Shown here: in pieces, positions 44,242-51,637 of the stretch
How positions within the stretch are numbered: position 1 is the stretch's first letter
Layout of the letters: each line of letters opens with the position of its first letter
Assembly: GCA_016794565.1 (NCBI GenBank)
Contig: JAEUHQ010000072.1
Coordinates: 1 to 64,000 of the forward strand
Length of the DNA stretch: 64,000 bases
Origin: Planctomycetota bacterium
Lineage (GTDB): Bacteria; Planctomycetota; UBA1135; UBA2386
Direction of reading: 5' to 3'
Program-made: the position numbers and the translations under genes
The notes under the pieces: generated by a model
Told to the model about the DNA's origin: nothing
Databases searched by the model: none
What the model saw: only the letters and a program-made list of their open reading frames with translations

Positions 44242-46107
44242 TCAGCCGGCGCGGATCGTGGTGACGTGCAGGCCGAGTTCTCGCGGGTCGCCGCCCATGC
44301 CTTCCCGCATCGGCACGAACGTGCGGCAGACGACGCGGCACTCGACGATGCGGCCCTTCTCGGCGGGCACGGGCAGCGTCCACTCGAGTTCGTGCGGCAC
44401 GCCGTGCGGCAGTTCGCGGCGCCCGACCATCTCGCCGTCGGCCCAGAGTTCGGCCCACGTGTCGAGCGGCTGCGGCACGACGGACAGGCGCACGGTGCTC
44501 CACGCCGAGTCGTCGCGGCGGAGGTAGAACCAGCACTCCGCCATCGACCACCGCAGGCCGCCGTCGCCGCCGTTCGGGCCCGGCTCGGGGTGGTGCCAGC
44601 CGGGGCCGAGGCTGCCGGCGTCGCCGGTGCCCATCACGATCTCCCGCCGCGCGTTCGCGCAGTAGCGGTCGACGATCGCGTGCAGGTCGCCGACGCCCGA
44701 TGGTTCGTGCAGGCCGGGAGCGATCAGGTCCTGGAACGTCGCATCGGCGACGTGCCGCAGCTTCTGTGTGCGCCGGCGGGCGAACCACACTGCGAGGCGG
44801 TGTCGGCGGAAGTGGGCGTGCGCTTCCTCGATCGCCTGCTTCACGCGCGCCGGCAGCGCGCCGCCGCCGCTGGCGACGTGCGTCGCGAGCGCCTCGAGGC
44901 GGCCGCGATCGTGCGCGAGCAGGCCCTTCCACACGCGGCGCAGGTTCGCACGATCGTAGTTCTTGCGGATCGCGAGGAGCCGGTTGCGTTCGACCATGAA
45001 GCGCCGTCGCCCTTCGAGTTCGGCAGCGGCGTCGGCCGACGCCGTCGCCTTCGCGCTGCGGGCGGCGGCCGCCATGTCGCCGTGCCAGTCGTGCACACAC
45101 ACGGAGCTCGCTACGTAGTACGCCTCGTGCCCGGCGAGGCGCGCGCGCCAGCACCAGTCGACGTCCTCGACGTACATGAAGAACGTGGGGTCGAAGCCGC
45201 CGATCTCGCGCAGCACGCTGCCGCGCAGCAGCATCGCGCCGCCGCACACGGCGAAGACTCGCTCCGGCGCCACGGCCACCGAAAGGTCGTGTCGCCCGAT
45301 GTCGCGGTCCGCGGCGAACCCGCCTTCGTTCATCACGATGCCGGTGCTGTTCAGGATCGTCGGGCAGCGACGCATCAGCATCTTGCTGCCGAATGCGGCG
45401 CCCTTCGGCAGCGCCGTCGCGGCGCCGACAAGTTCGGTGACCCAGTCGCGCCGCGCGATCGCGTCGTGGTTCAGCAGCGCCACGTAGTCGGCGCGCGTCC
45501 GGGCGAAGAGCACGTTGTGCCCCGCGGCGAAACCGAGGTTCTCCTTCGACTCCAGCACCTCGATCGACGGGAACTTCGAACGCACGAACTCCGCGGTGCC
45601 GTCGCCCGACGCGTTGTCGAGGACCGTGATCTTCAGGTCGGGCCAGTCCTGGTCGAGCAGCGACTGCAGGCACGGCGAGATGTAGCTCTTGCTCTTGTAC
45701 GCGAGCACCATCGCCTCGACCTGGGGCCCGCCCGCGATCGGCCTCGTGGCGGGTGCAGCGGGCACGGCAGCCGCGGCCGCGAGCACTTCGGTCGCTGCAG
45801 GATCGGTGCGTGCGTCGACGACCGCACCCGGTACGTGCGCCTGCCACCGCGCGAACCGCTCTTCGCCCGGCCCGCCGTCGACGAGGTAGACCGGCGTGCC
45901 GACGTTGCCGCTCGCGCGTTCGTGCGCAAGCTCGGAGAGTGGCGCCACGCGGTGATCGCGGCTCCACGCGGCAGGCGCCTGGAACGGTTCGGGGCAGAAG
46001 ATCACCGCGCCCGAACCGCGCGCGAGGCCCTGCAGCAGTCGCTGGGCGCTGCGCACCGCGGGACGATCGGCGGGCAGCGGGCAGACGACGATCGACAGCG
46101 GCGGCAT
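44242..46107 (-). CDS. GT2 glycosyltransferase with C-terminal beta-rich domain
   Basis: A 621-residue protein. Residues 1-125 are an unrecognised alpha/beta segment. The GT2 catalytic domain (about 130-400) has TVLDNASGDGT (161-171), NLGFAAGHN, the metal site NHD (213-215) and FFMYVEDVDWCWRARLAGH, as in rhamnosyltransferase-like enzymes. After a helical linker, the last 100-110 residues form a beta-rich domain (RWSMAECWFYLRR, LPHGVPHELEWTLPVP, DPRELGLHVTTI) that resembles the end of the divergent GT4 protein. ATG at 46107 chosen, as the longer frame overlaps the neighbour's start. Confidence 0.88.
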   Translation of the reverse strand: MPPLSIVVCPLPADRPAVRSAQRLLQGLARGSGAVIFCPEPFQAPAAWSRDHRVAPLSELAHERASGNVGTPVYLVDGGPGEERFARWQAHVPGAVVDARTDPAATEVLAAAAAVPAAPATRPIAGGPQVEAMVLAYKSKSYISPCLQSLLDQDWPDLKITVLDNASGDGTAEFVRSKFPSIEVLESKENLGFAAGHNVLFARTRADYVALLNHDAIARRDWVTELVGAATALPKGAAFGSKMLMRRCPTILNSTGIVMNEGGFAADRDIGRHDLSVAVAPERVFAVCGGAMLLRGSVLREIGGFDPTFFMYVEDVDWCWRARLAGHEAYYVASSVCVHDWHGDMAAAARSAKATASADAAAELEGRRRFMVERNRLLAIRKNYDRANLRRVWKGLLAHDRGRLEALATHVASGGGALPARVKQAIEEAHAHFRRHRLAVWFARRRTQKLRHVADATFQDLIAPGLHEPSGVGDLHAIVDRYCANARREIVMGTGDAGSLGPGWHHPEPGPNGGDGGLRWSMAECWFYLRRDDSAWSTVRLSVVPQPLDTWAELWADGEMVGRRELPHGVPHELEWTLPVPAEKGRIVECRVVCRTFVPMREGMGGDPRELGLHVTTIRAG

Positions 46108-46171
46108 GCGCGGATTCTGCCGACAGCCGTGTGCGTTTGCATGCGACTCGTCGTTCGCGTCTGATCCGACG

Positions 46172-47722
46172 ATGCGGATCGGTATCGACGTCGCGATGAC
46201 CGCGGACAGCAAGACGGGACTGCCGTCCTACACGCGGTCGCTCGTCGAGGCGTTCGCGCGGATCGACCAGCGCAACGAGTACGAGCTGTACCGGATCACG
46301 TGGCACTCGTTCCCGCCGAACTACGAGCAGGCGGTGCTGCCGAAGGCGTCGAACTTCCGGGCCGTGTGCGGCCGCATCCCGCGACCGAAGCTCGAGCGGC
46401 GCTGGCACACCGAGGATCGCCGGCGCCTGCTCGGGCCGCCGCCGGACGTCTACTTCAGCCCGTTCCACAATGCGCCGGATCGCTGGTTCCCGCGGCTCGT
46501 CTGTGTCTTCCACGACGTGTCGTTCCGCGTGCACCCGGAGTTCTCGACCGAGGCGAACCGCGTCTACTGCGAACAGCAGTTCGATCGCGCGATGCGCCTC
46601 GCGCACCGGATCCTCACCGTCTCGCACTTCAGCAAGGCGGAGATCGTGAAGCACATGGGCACGCCTGCCGATCGCATCGACGTCGTGCACGAGGCCGCGG
46701 ACCCGATGTTCCGCCGCGTCGACGGTGCGCGGCTGCCCGCGCGGTTCGAGCCGCATCTCGGCGGCGCGCCGTTCGTGCTGTACGTGGGTTCCGTCGAACC
46801 GCGCAAGAACCTCGCAACCCTCGTCGACGCATACGCCGCGATGCAGAAGAAGGCGCGTCACCCGGCGCGGCTGGCGATCGCCGGCGGATCGGGCTGGAAG
46901 AACTCGGCGGTCCACGAGGCCGTCGACCGACACGGCCTGCGCGACAAGGTGCAGTTCCTCGGCTTCGTGTCGGATCAGGAACTGCTCGAGCTCTACAACA
47001 CCTGCGCGCTGTTCTGCTACCCGACGCTCTACGAAGGCTTCGGCCTGCCCGTGGTCGAAGCGATGAGCTGCGGCGCCCCGGTCGTGACGAGCCGCGTCGC
47101 GTCGCTGCCCGAGGTCGGCGGCGAGGCCGTCCGCTACGTCGACGATCCGCGCGACACCGGCGCGCTCGCGCGAGTGCTGCAGGAGGTGCTCGAGGACACG
47201 AAGCTGCAAGCGAAGCTGCGTGCTCTCGGGCTCGCGCAGGCAGCGACGTTCTCGTGGGACCGCGCCGCGCGCGAGACACTCGCGATCATCGAGCGAGTCG
47301 CGGCCGACACGTCGCTCGATCCGACGCGCATCGTGATGGGCGCCGACGAGCGCGGCGTCGACGCGGGCTTCTACGACGTCGAACGGCCGCCCGACGGCGC
47401 CTTCCGGTGGATGCAGCGGCGTGGCGTCGTTCGCCTGCGCATCGAGCCCGCGCACACGCGCCTCCGCGTTTCTGCCGCGAGTCCGATGCCGGAGGACACC
47501 GTGACGCTGATCGTGCGTGTCGCGGGTGCCGTGATCGGCACGGCGCGGCTTGGTCACGGGCTGCGTGACTTCGTCTTCGACCTGCCGGCGGCGCTGCCGC
47601 GCGGAGCCGTTCTGCCGATCGCGCTCGAAGTCAACCATGCCCTGCCGCCGGCGATGAAGGGCGGCGACACACGGGACCTCGGCGCCCGGATCGGTGCCAT
47701 CACGCTGGAGGGATCACCATGA
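46172..47722 (+). CDS. GT4 glycosyltransferase with C-terminal beta-rich domain
   Basis: A 516-residue GT-B enzyme. MRIGIDVAMTADSKTGLPSYTRSLV opens the N-terminal Rossmann domain. PFVLYVGSVEPRKNLATLVDAY starts the donor domain, and YPTLYEGFGLPVVEAMSCGAPVV holds the ExxFGLPxxE motif that binds the nucleotide sugar. It probably extends a mannose-, rhamnose- or glucose-type chain. Residues about 405-516 are an added beta-rich domain (FRWMQRRGVVRLRIEP, GHGLRDFVFDLPAALPRG, DTRDLGARIGAITL) shared with the divergent GT2 protein; the two start codons are 64 bp apart. Its stop overlaps the next start (ATGA). Confidence 0.93.
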   Translation: MRIGIDVAMTADSKTGLPSYTRSLVEAFARIDQRNEYELYRITWHSFPPNYEQAVLPKASNFRAVCGRIPRPKLERRWHTEDRRRLLGPPPDVYFSPFHNAPDRWFPRLVCVFHDVSFRVHPEFSTEANRVYCEQQFDRAMRLAHRILTVSHFSKAEIVKHMGTPADRIDVVHEAADPMFRRVDGARLPARFEPHLGGAPFVLYVGSVEPRKNLATLVDAYAAMQKKARHPARLAIAGGSGWKNSAVHEAVDRHGLRDKVQFLGFVSDQELLELYNTCALFCYPTLYEGFGLPVVEAMSCGAPVVTSRVASLPEVGGEAVRYVDDPRDTGALARVLQEVLEDTKLQAKLRALGLAQAATFSWDRAARETLAIIERVAADTSLDPTRIVMGADERGVDAGFYDVERPPDGAFRWMQRRGVVRLRIEPAHTRLRVSAASPMPEDTVTLIVRVAGAVIGTARLGHGLRDFVFDLPAALPRGAVLPIALEVNHALPPAMKGGDTRDLGARIGAITLEGSP

Positions 47723-48135
47723 GCGGACCGGACGGAGACGTCGCGCGGCGCATCGGCGAACTGGTCGCCGCAGGGCGTACGATCGACGCCATCAAGGAAC
47801 TGCGCGAGGCGACCGGGCTCGGGCTCGCCGAGGCGAAGCAGGTGATCGACGCAGTCGCTCAGGGCAAGCCGTTGCCGCCGGCCCTCGTCGGCAGGCTGGC
47901 GGAGCGCCAGGCGGCGAGCGCCGCCGTTTCCGCCGACATCGTCGAGGTCGCCGCGAAGAACCGCATCGAGGCGATCAAGCTGCTGCGCGAACGCACCGGT
48001 CTCGGCCTGAAGGAAGCGAAGGACCTGCTCGATGCCGCCGTGCCGGTTCCGGGTGGCGGCAAGCGAGGCTGCCTGCTGCCGCTGCTCTTCGGATTCGTCT
48101 GCGTGGGGGCGTTCGCCGCGATGCGGGCGCTCTGA
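47719..48135 (+). CDS. Membrane protein with two L7/L12 C-terminal-like motifs
   Basis: A 138-residue protein. Residues 21-47 (TIDAIKELREATGLGLAEAK) and 80-107 (RIEAIKLLRERTGLGLKEAK) each match the alpha-turn-alpha core of ribosomal protein L7/L12 C-terminal domain, where IKxVRxxTGLGLKEAK binds translation factors. A TM helix follows at about 117-135, placing the two motifs in the cytoplasm. It overlaps the glycosyltransferase stop by four bases. Not ribosomal L7/L12: it lacks the N-terminal dimerisation domain. Function unknown. Confidence 0.85.
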   Translation: MSGPDGDVARRIGELVAAGRTIDAIKELREATGLGLAEAKQVIDAVAQGKPLPPALVGRLAERQAASAAVSADIVEVAAKNRIEAIKLLRERTGLGLKEAKDLLDAAVPVPGGGKRGCLLPLLFGFVCVGAFAAMRAL

Positions 48136-48144
48136 CCCGCTCGC

Positions 48145-48537
48145 TCACAGCGCCGCGATCCACGAGCGCAGCACCTTCTTCACCGCTGCGCCCCGCCTCT
48201 CGACGTCGGCACGATCGGCGAAGACCACGATCGCACGATCGTCGCCGAGCCAGCGCAGCATGCCGTCGGGATCCTTCACCGCACCGCGCAGTGATGTGCC
48301 CTTCGCCTTCGCGCCCGCGTGCAGCACGAGCATTGGCTCCTTCGTCTGCTTCGGGCCGTTCACCGTGGCGAACCAGTCCTCCGTGCGAAAGCTCGCCGTG
48401 TTCCACTTCACGCCTTCGACGATCGACGGATCGGCGGCGAGCACGGTCGCCCGCAGGGCGTCGATCGCCTCACGCAGCGGATGGTGGTGTTCGTCGAGCA
48501 GGGCCGTGACGGCGGGGTCGAAGCGACTCTTGGGCAC
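48145..48537 (-). CDS. DUF1801 family protein
   Basis: A 130-residue cytoplasmic protein of the DUF1801/YdhG-like fold: IDALRATVLAADPSIVEGVKWNTASFRTEDWFATVN, then LVLHAGAKAKG, and a final helix RRGAAVKKVLRSWIAAL. The start is a GTG at 48537, directly before the first conserved helix; the frame is open further upstream but becomes low-complexity. The family's role is unknown. Convergent with the L7/L12-like gene (9-bp gap). Confidence 0.82.
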   Translation of the reverse strand: MPKSRFDPAVTALLDEHHHPLREAIDALRATVLAADPSIVEGVKWNTASFRTEDWFATVNGPKQTKEPMLVLHAGAKAKGTSLRGAVKDPDGMLRWLGDDRAIVVFADRADVERRGAAVKKVLRSWIAAL

Positions 48538-48664
48538 ATCCGCACGGTAGCCGGTGCCCGGTGCGCTTGCGCTCGTCGTGTCGGGCGCGAACGATTCCCC
48601 CGGTTCGCGGGAGCTTTCTCGACGCGGAACCGTCCGCCGCGCCCTCGAAACCCGTCTTTCACGG

Positions 48665-49639
48665 ATGAACACACTCTCTTCGCTCTTCGCCGCCGTTCTC
48701 GCGGCGCTCCCGCTCGTTTCCCAGGATCCTGCTGCCGCCCCCGCGGCCGATCCACTGCCCGCCGCCGGCTCACCCGAAGCGGCGACGCTCGTCGACAAGG
48801 CGATCGAGAAGATGCTCGCGGTCGGGCGCGGCAACTGGCGCAGTCACGAAGAGCAGGACAACGCGATGATGCGCCAGTTCCAGGCGCAGATGGGCGGCGG
48901 GGACGGTGTCGACGTCGAGGGAGGCTGGAGCCAGGGCATGGTCTGGGGCGAAACCGACCTCAACACGTTCGTGAAGCACGCCGGCCGGATGGTCGTGAAG
49001 ACCGCCGGCGTCTGGAAGCTGCGCGCCACCAAGCTCGCGTCGGGACAGCCCGCGCCGTTCGCGCTCGACCCCTCGCTCTTCTTCGCGGTGCTCCGCGATC
49101 TGCCCACGGAAGAACGTCGCGTCGTGCACACCGACTCCGCCGAGGTGGGCGGCAAGAAGCTCGTCGTGCTCACGATGTCGTTCGACGGCGACGTTGCGAC
49201 GGACTTCGTCGACAGCGGCGCCGTGCCCGAAGTCTCGGGCGGCATGGGGGCGATCGTGATGGGCGGGATCGGCGGCATGGGAGTGCCGACCGCGCAGCGC
49301 TCGGTCCACGTCGCGTTGTTCGTCGATCCCGTCAACGGCGACGTGCTGCGCCTCGGCGTGAAGCTCTACGAGAAGAACCCGATGTTCGGGAACATGCGGA
49401 TCCAGGTGCAGGGCGCCGGCGGCGGCGACGACGACGCCGAGCAGGACGAGGCGGAAGAGAAGGCCGAGAAGGACGACAAGGGCGGCGCCGCGAAGCCGGA
49501 ATGGAAGAACGGCCTGCCGACCCGCAAGCCCGGTCGCGACGAGTCCACGATGACCTACCGCTGCGACTTCACGAAGATCGGCCTCGTCGATGCGCCCGAC
49601 CTCGGGGACAAGGCGAAGGCCCTGCTGCAGATCCGATGA
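48665..49639 (+). CDS. Secreted protein of unknown function with acidic stretch
   Basis: A 324-residue protein with a signal peptide (MNTLSSLFAAVLAALPLVSQ). The mature part has an Ala/Pro-rich start, a helix and a beta-rich body (GMVWGETDLNTFVKHAGRMVVK, VVHTDSAEVGGKKLVVLTMSF, VHVALFVDPVNGDVLRLGVKLYE), then an acidic, disordered stretch (DDDAEQDEAEEKAEKDDKGG, about 260-282). I do not recognise the family; the body could be a lipoprotein-carrier-like sheet. The stop overlaps the hemerythrin start by four bases. Confidence 0.78.
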   Translation: MNTLSSLFAAVLAALPLVSQDPAAAPAADPLPAAGSPEAATLVDKAIEKMLAVGRGNWRSHEEQDNAMMRQFQAQMGGGDGVDVEGGWSQGMVWGETDLNTFVKHAGRMVVKTAGVWKLRATKLASGQPAPFALDPSLFFAVLRDLPTEERRVVHTDSAEVGGKKLVVLTMSFDGDVATDFVDSGAVPEVSGGMGAIVMGGIGGMGVPTAQRSVHVALFVDPVNGDVLRLGVKLYEKNPMFGNMRIQVQGAGGGDDDAEQDEAEEKAEKDDKGGAAKPEWKNGLPTRKPGRDESTMTYRCDFTKIGLVDAPDLGDKAKALLQIR

Positions 49640-50127
49640 GCGCAGGAGCCGCGTCCGGCGGTCGCGACCTGTCCGCGGTGATGATGGCGCTGCACGACGA
49701 CCTCGCGCAGCGCTTCTTCGCGCACCAGTGCGCACTGCTCGATCGCGACTTCGTGCGCGCTGCGGCGGACCTCGCTGCCTACCGCGCCCGACTCCTCGAG
49801 CACATGCGCGACGAAGAGGGGGCCGTGCTGCCGGCGTACGAGGCGGCCGGCGGCGACACGACCGACGCGCCGGTCCGGCTGTTCCTCGGTGAACACGGCA
49901 AGATGCGTGACTTCGTCGCCGAGTTCGAGCGCCGTACGGCAGCCCTCGGGTCGCGTTCCGACGACGCGGCCCTGCTGGAGTTGTTCGATCGCGAAGCGAC
50001 CTACAAGAACCTCGTCCTTCACCACGACCTCCGCGAACGGAACATGCTCTACCCCTTCGTCGCGCGGAACGTGCCCGCGGCCGTGCAGGCCACGATCCTC
50101 GGCGGCCTGCACTGGTCGGCGTCGTGA
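49636..50127 (+). CDS. Hemerythrin HHE-domain protein
   Basis: A 163-residue four-helix protein of the hemerythrin HHE family. Candidate iron ligands are His20 (MALHDDL), His56 and Glu60/61 (LLEHMRDEEGAVLP), His87 (EHGKMRDF) and His129/Glu134 (LHHDLRERNMLYP), in the usual order. It may bind a di-iron centre and sense oxygen or handle nitric oxide. It overlaps the upstream secreted protein gene by four bases. Confidence 0.88.
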   Translation: MSAGAASGGRDLSAVMMALHDDLAQRFFAHQCALLDRDFVRAAADLAAYRARLLEHMRDEEGAVLPAYEAAGGDTTDAPVRLFLGEHGKMRDFVAEFERRTAALGSRSDDAALLELFDREATYKNLVLHHDLRERNMLYPFVARNVPAAVQATILGGLHWSAS

Positions 50128-50148
50128 GGACCCGGTAGACCTCGCGGC

Positions 50149-51618
50149 ATGGTGCGCGCGCTTCCGGTGTGGGTCGTTCTCTGTCTGCTCACCACGCTGG
50201 CGGAGGCCGCCCCGCAGGACGCGCCGGGCGCCGCGCAGTCACCCGCCGCTCTGCCCGCGCCGATCGCGTTCAAGGTCGCGACGTCGCGCCGCAAGGAAGC
50301 CCTGCCGTACGTGGTGCAACTGCCCGCCGGATTCGCCGCGGACAGGGCGTTTCCGCTGCTCGTGCTCGTTCCCGACGGCGACAGCGAAGCGGCGGCGAGG
50401 GCCGCCATCGACGCGGTCGGCAGGGTCGTCGCCGAAGCGGGCTTCGTCGTCGTCAGTCCCGCGCTCGCAGCGACCGACGCAACGCTTCCCGAACTGTTCG
50501 CGCAGTTGCGGCAGACGTACCGCATCGACCAGGGGGCCATGCACGCGGCGGGCGGCGGCAAGGCGGCGCCGGACGCGATCCGCCTCGTCCAGCGCAACAG
50601 CCACGAGTTCCAGACCCTGACGTTGTGGGGCGCGACCGCGGCGGCGGAAGACACGACGGCCGTGCTGCGGCTGCACGAACGGCGCGTGCGGGTGCTCGCC
50701 ACGCCCACCGCCTCGGCGCTGCGCGATCACTTCGCGGCGTTGCACGCAGAGCGCGCGGAGAAGGGCGTCGCCGCCGACGTCGCCCTCACGCTCGACGACT
50801 TCCACGACGCGGCCGCGAAGGGCGACGAAGACCGCTACTTCGCGATCCTGCCCGACGACGCGGTGTTCCTCGGCACCGATCCGACCGAGCGCTGGACCGG
50901 CGCCCACTTCCGCAAGTTCGCGATGCCGTGGTTCGAACGCGGGCCGGCATGGACCTACGTGCCGCTTCGCCGCGCGATCACCGTCGGTCCCGGCGGTGCG
51001 ATCGCGTGGTTCGACGAGACGCTCGACAACAACGCGTACGGCGAGTGCCGCGGCACCGGCGTGCTCGCGCTGCGCGGCGGGCGGTGGGTGCTGCAGCAGT
51101 ACAACCTCACGGTGCCCGTGCCGAACGACCTGATGCGTTCCGTCGCGGAACGCATCCGCGCATTCGCCGCCGGGCGCGCGCCGACCGCGACGACGATCGT
51201 CGTCGTGCGACACGCGGAGAAGGCGGGCTCGGGCGACGACCCCGGGCTCAGCGAAGCGGGCGTCGTTCGCGCCGTGCGGCTCGCCGAGACGCTCGCCGGC
51301 CTCGACGTCGCCGCCGTCTATGCGACGGAGTGGAAGCGCACGGTCGAGACGGCGGGCCCGCTGTGCCAGTCGCGGCGCCTGCAGCCGCAGATCGTGCCCG
51401 CTGCCGACACGGCCGCGCTCGCGGCCCGACTGCGCCGCGACAACCCGGGGCGGGCTGCGGTCGTGGTCGGTCACAGCAACACCGTTCCTTCGCTGCTCGA
51501 GGCGTTCGGCATGAAGGGCAAGGTCGAGATCGCCGAGACGGAGTACGACCGCCTCTTCGTCGTGTCGATCGCGGGCGACGACGTCCGGGTGATCCCGCTG
51601 CGCTACGGGACGAACTGA
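50149..51618 (+). CDS. Three-domain secreted protein: degenerate hydrolase, NTF2-like, histidine phosphatase
   Basis: A 489-residue protein with signal peptide (1-20). Residues 40-205 look like an esterase/depolymerase alpha-beta hydrolase (PYVVQLPAGFAADRAFPLLVLVPDGD), but where GxSxG is expected there is AAGGGKA (133-139), so the nucleophile is missing. Residues 213-328 are a SnoaL/DUF4440-type NTF2-like domain (DDFHDAAAKGDEDRYFAILPDDAVFLG to GRWVLQQYNLTVPVP). Residues 348-489 are a histidine phosphatase (SixA/PGM fold) with VVVRHAEK (351-358), YATEWKRTVETAG and GHSNTV (441-446). This combination is unusual; the substrate is unknown. TAGACC lies just before the ATG. Confidence 0.85.
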   Translation: MVRALPVWVVLCLLTTLAEAAPQDAPGAAQSPAALPAPIAFKVATSRRKEALPYVVQLPAGFAADRAFPLLVLVPDGDSEAAARAAIDAVGRVVAEAGFVVVSPALAATDATLPELFAQLRQTYRIDQGAMHAAGGGKAAPDAIRLVQRNSHEFQTLTLWGATAAAEDTTAVLRLHERRVRVLATPTASALRDHFAALHAERAEKGVAADVALTLDDFHDAAAKGDEDRYFAILPDDAVFLGTDPTERWTGAHFRKFAMPWFERGPAWTYVPLRRAITVGPGGAIAWFDETLDNNAYGECRGTGVLALRGGRWVLQQYNLTVPVPNDLMRSVAERIRAFAAGRAPTATTIVVVRHAEKAGSGDDPGLSEAGVVRAVRLAETLAGLDVAAVYATEWKRTVETAGPLCQSRRLQPQIVPAADTAALAARLRRDNPGRAAVVVGHSNTVPSLLEAFGMKGKVEIAETEYDRLFVVSIAGDDVRVIPLRYGTN

Positions 51619-51637
51619 CGCGACGCGCGGTTCGCGT

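Noticed and set aside
44165..47638. 1157-residue minus-strand open frame
   Set aside because: Covers both glycosyltransferase genes in the wrong frame; arginine-rich shadow.
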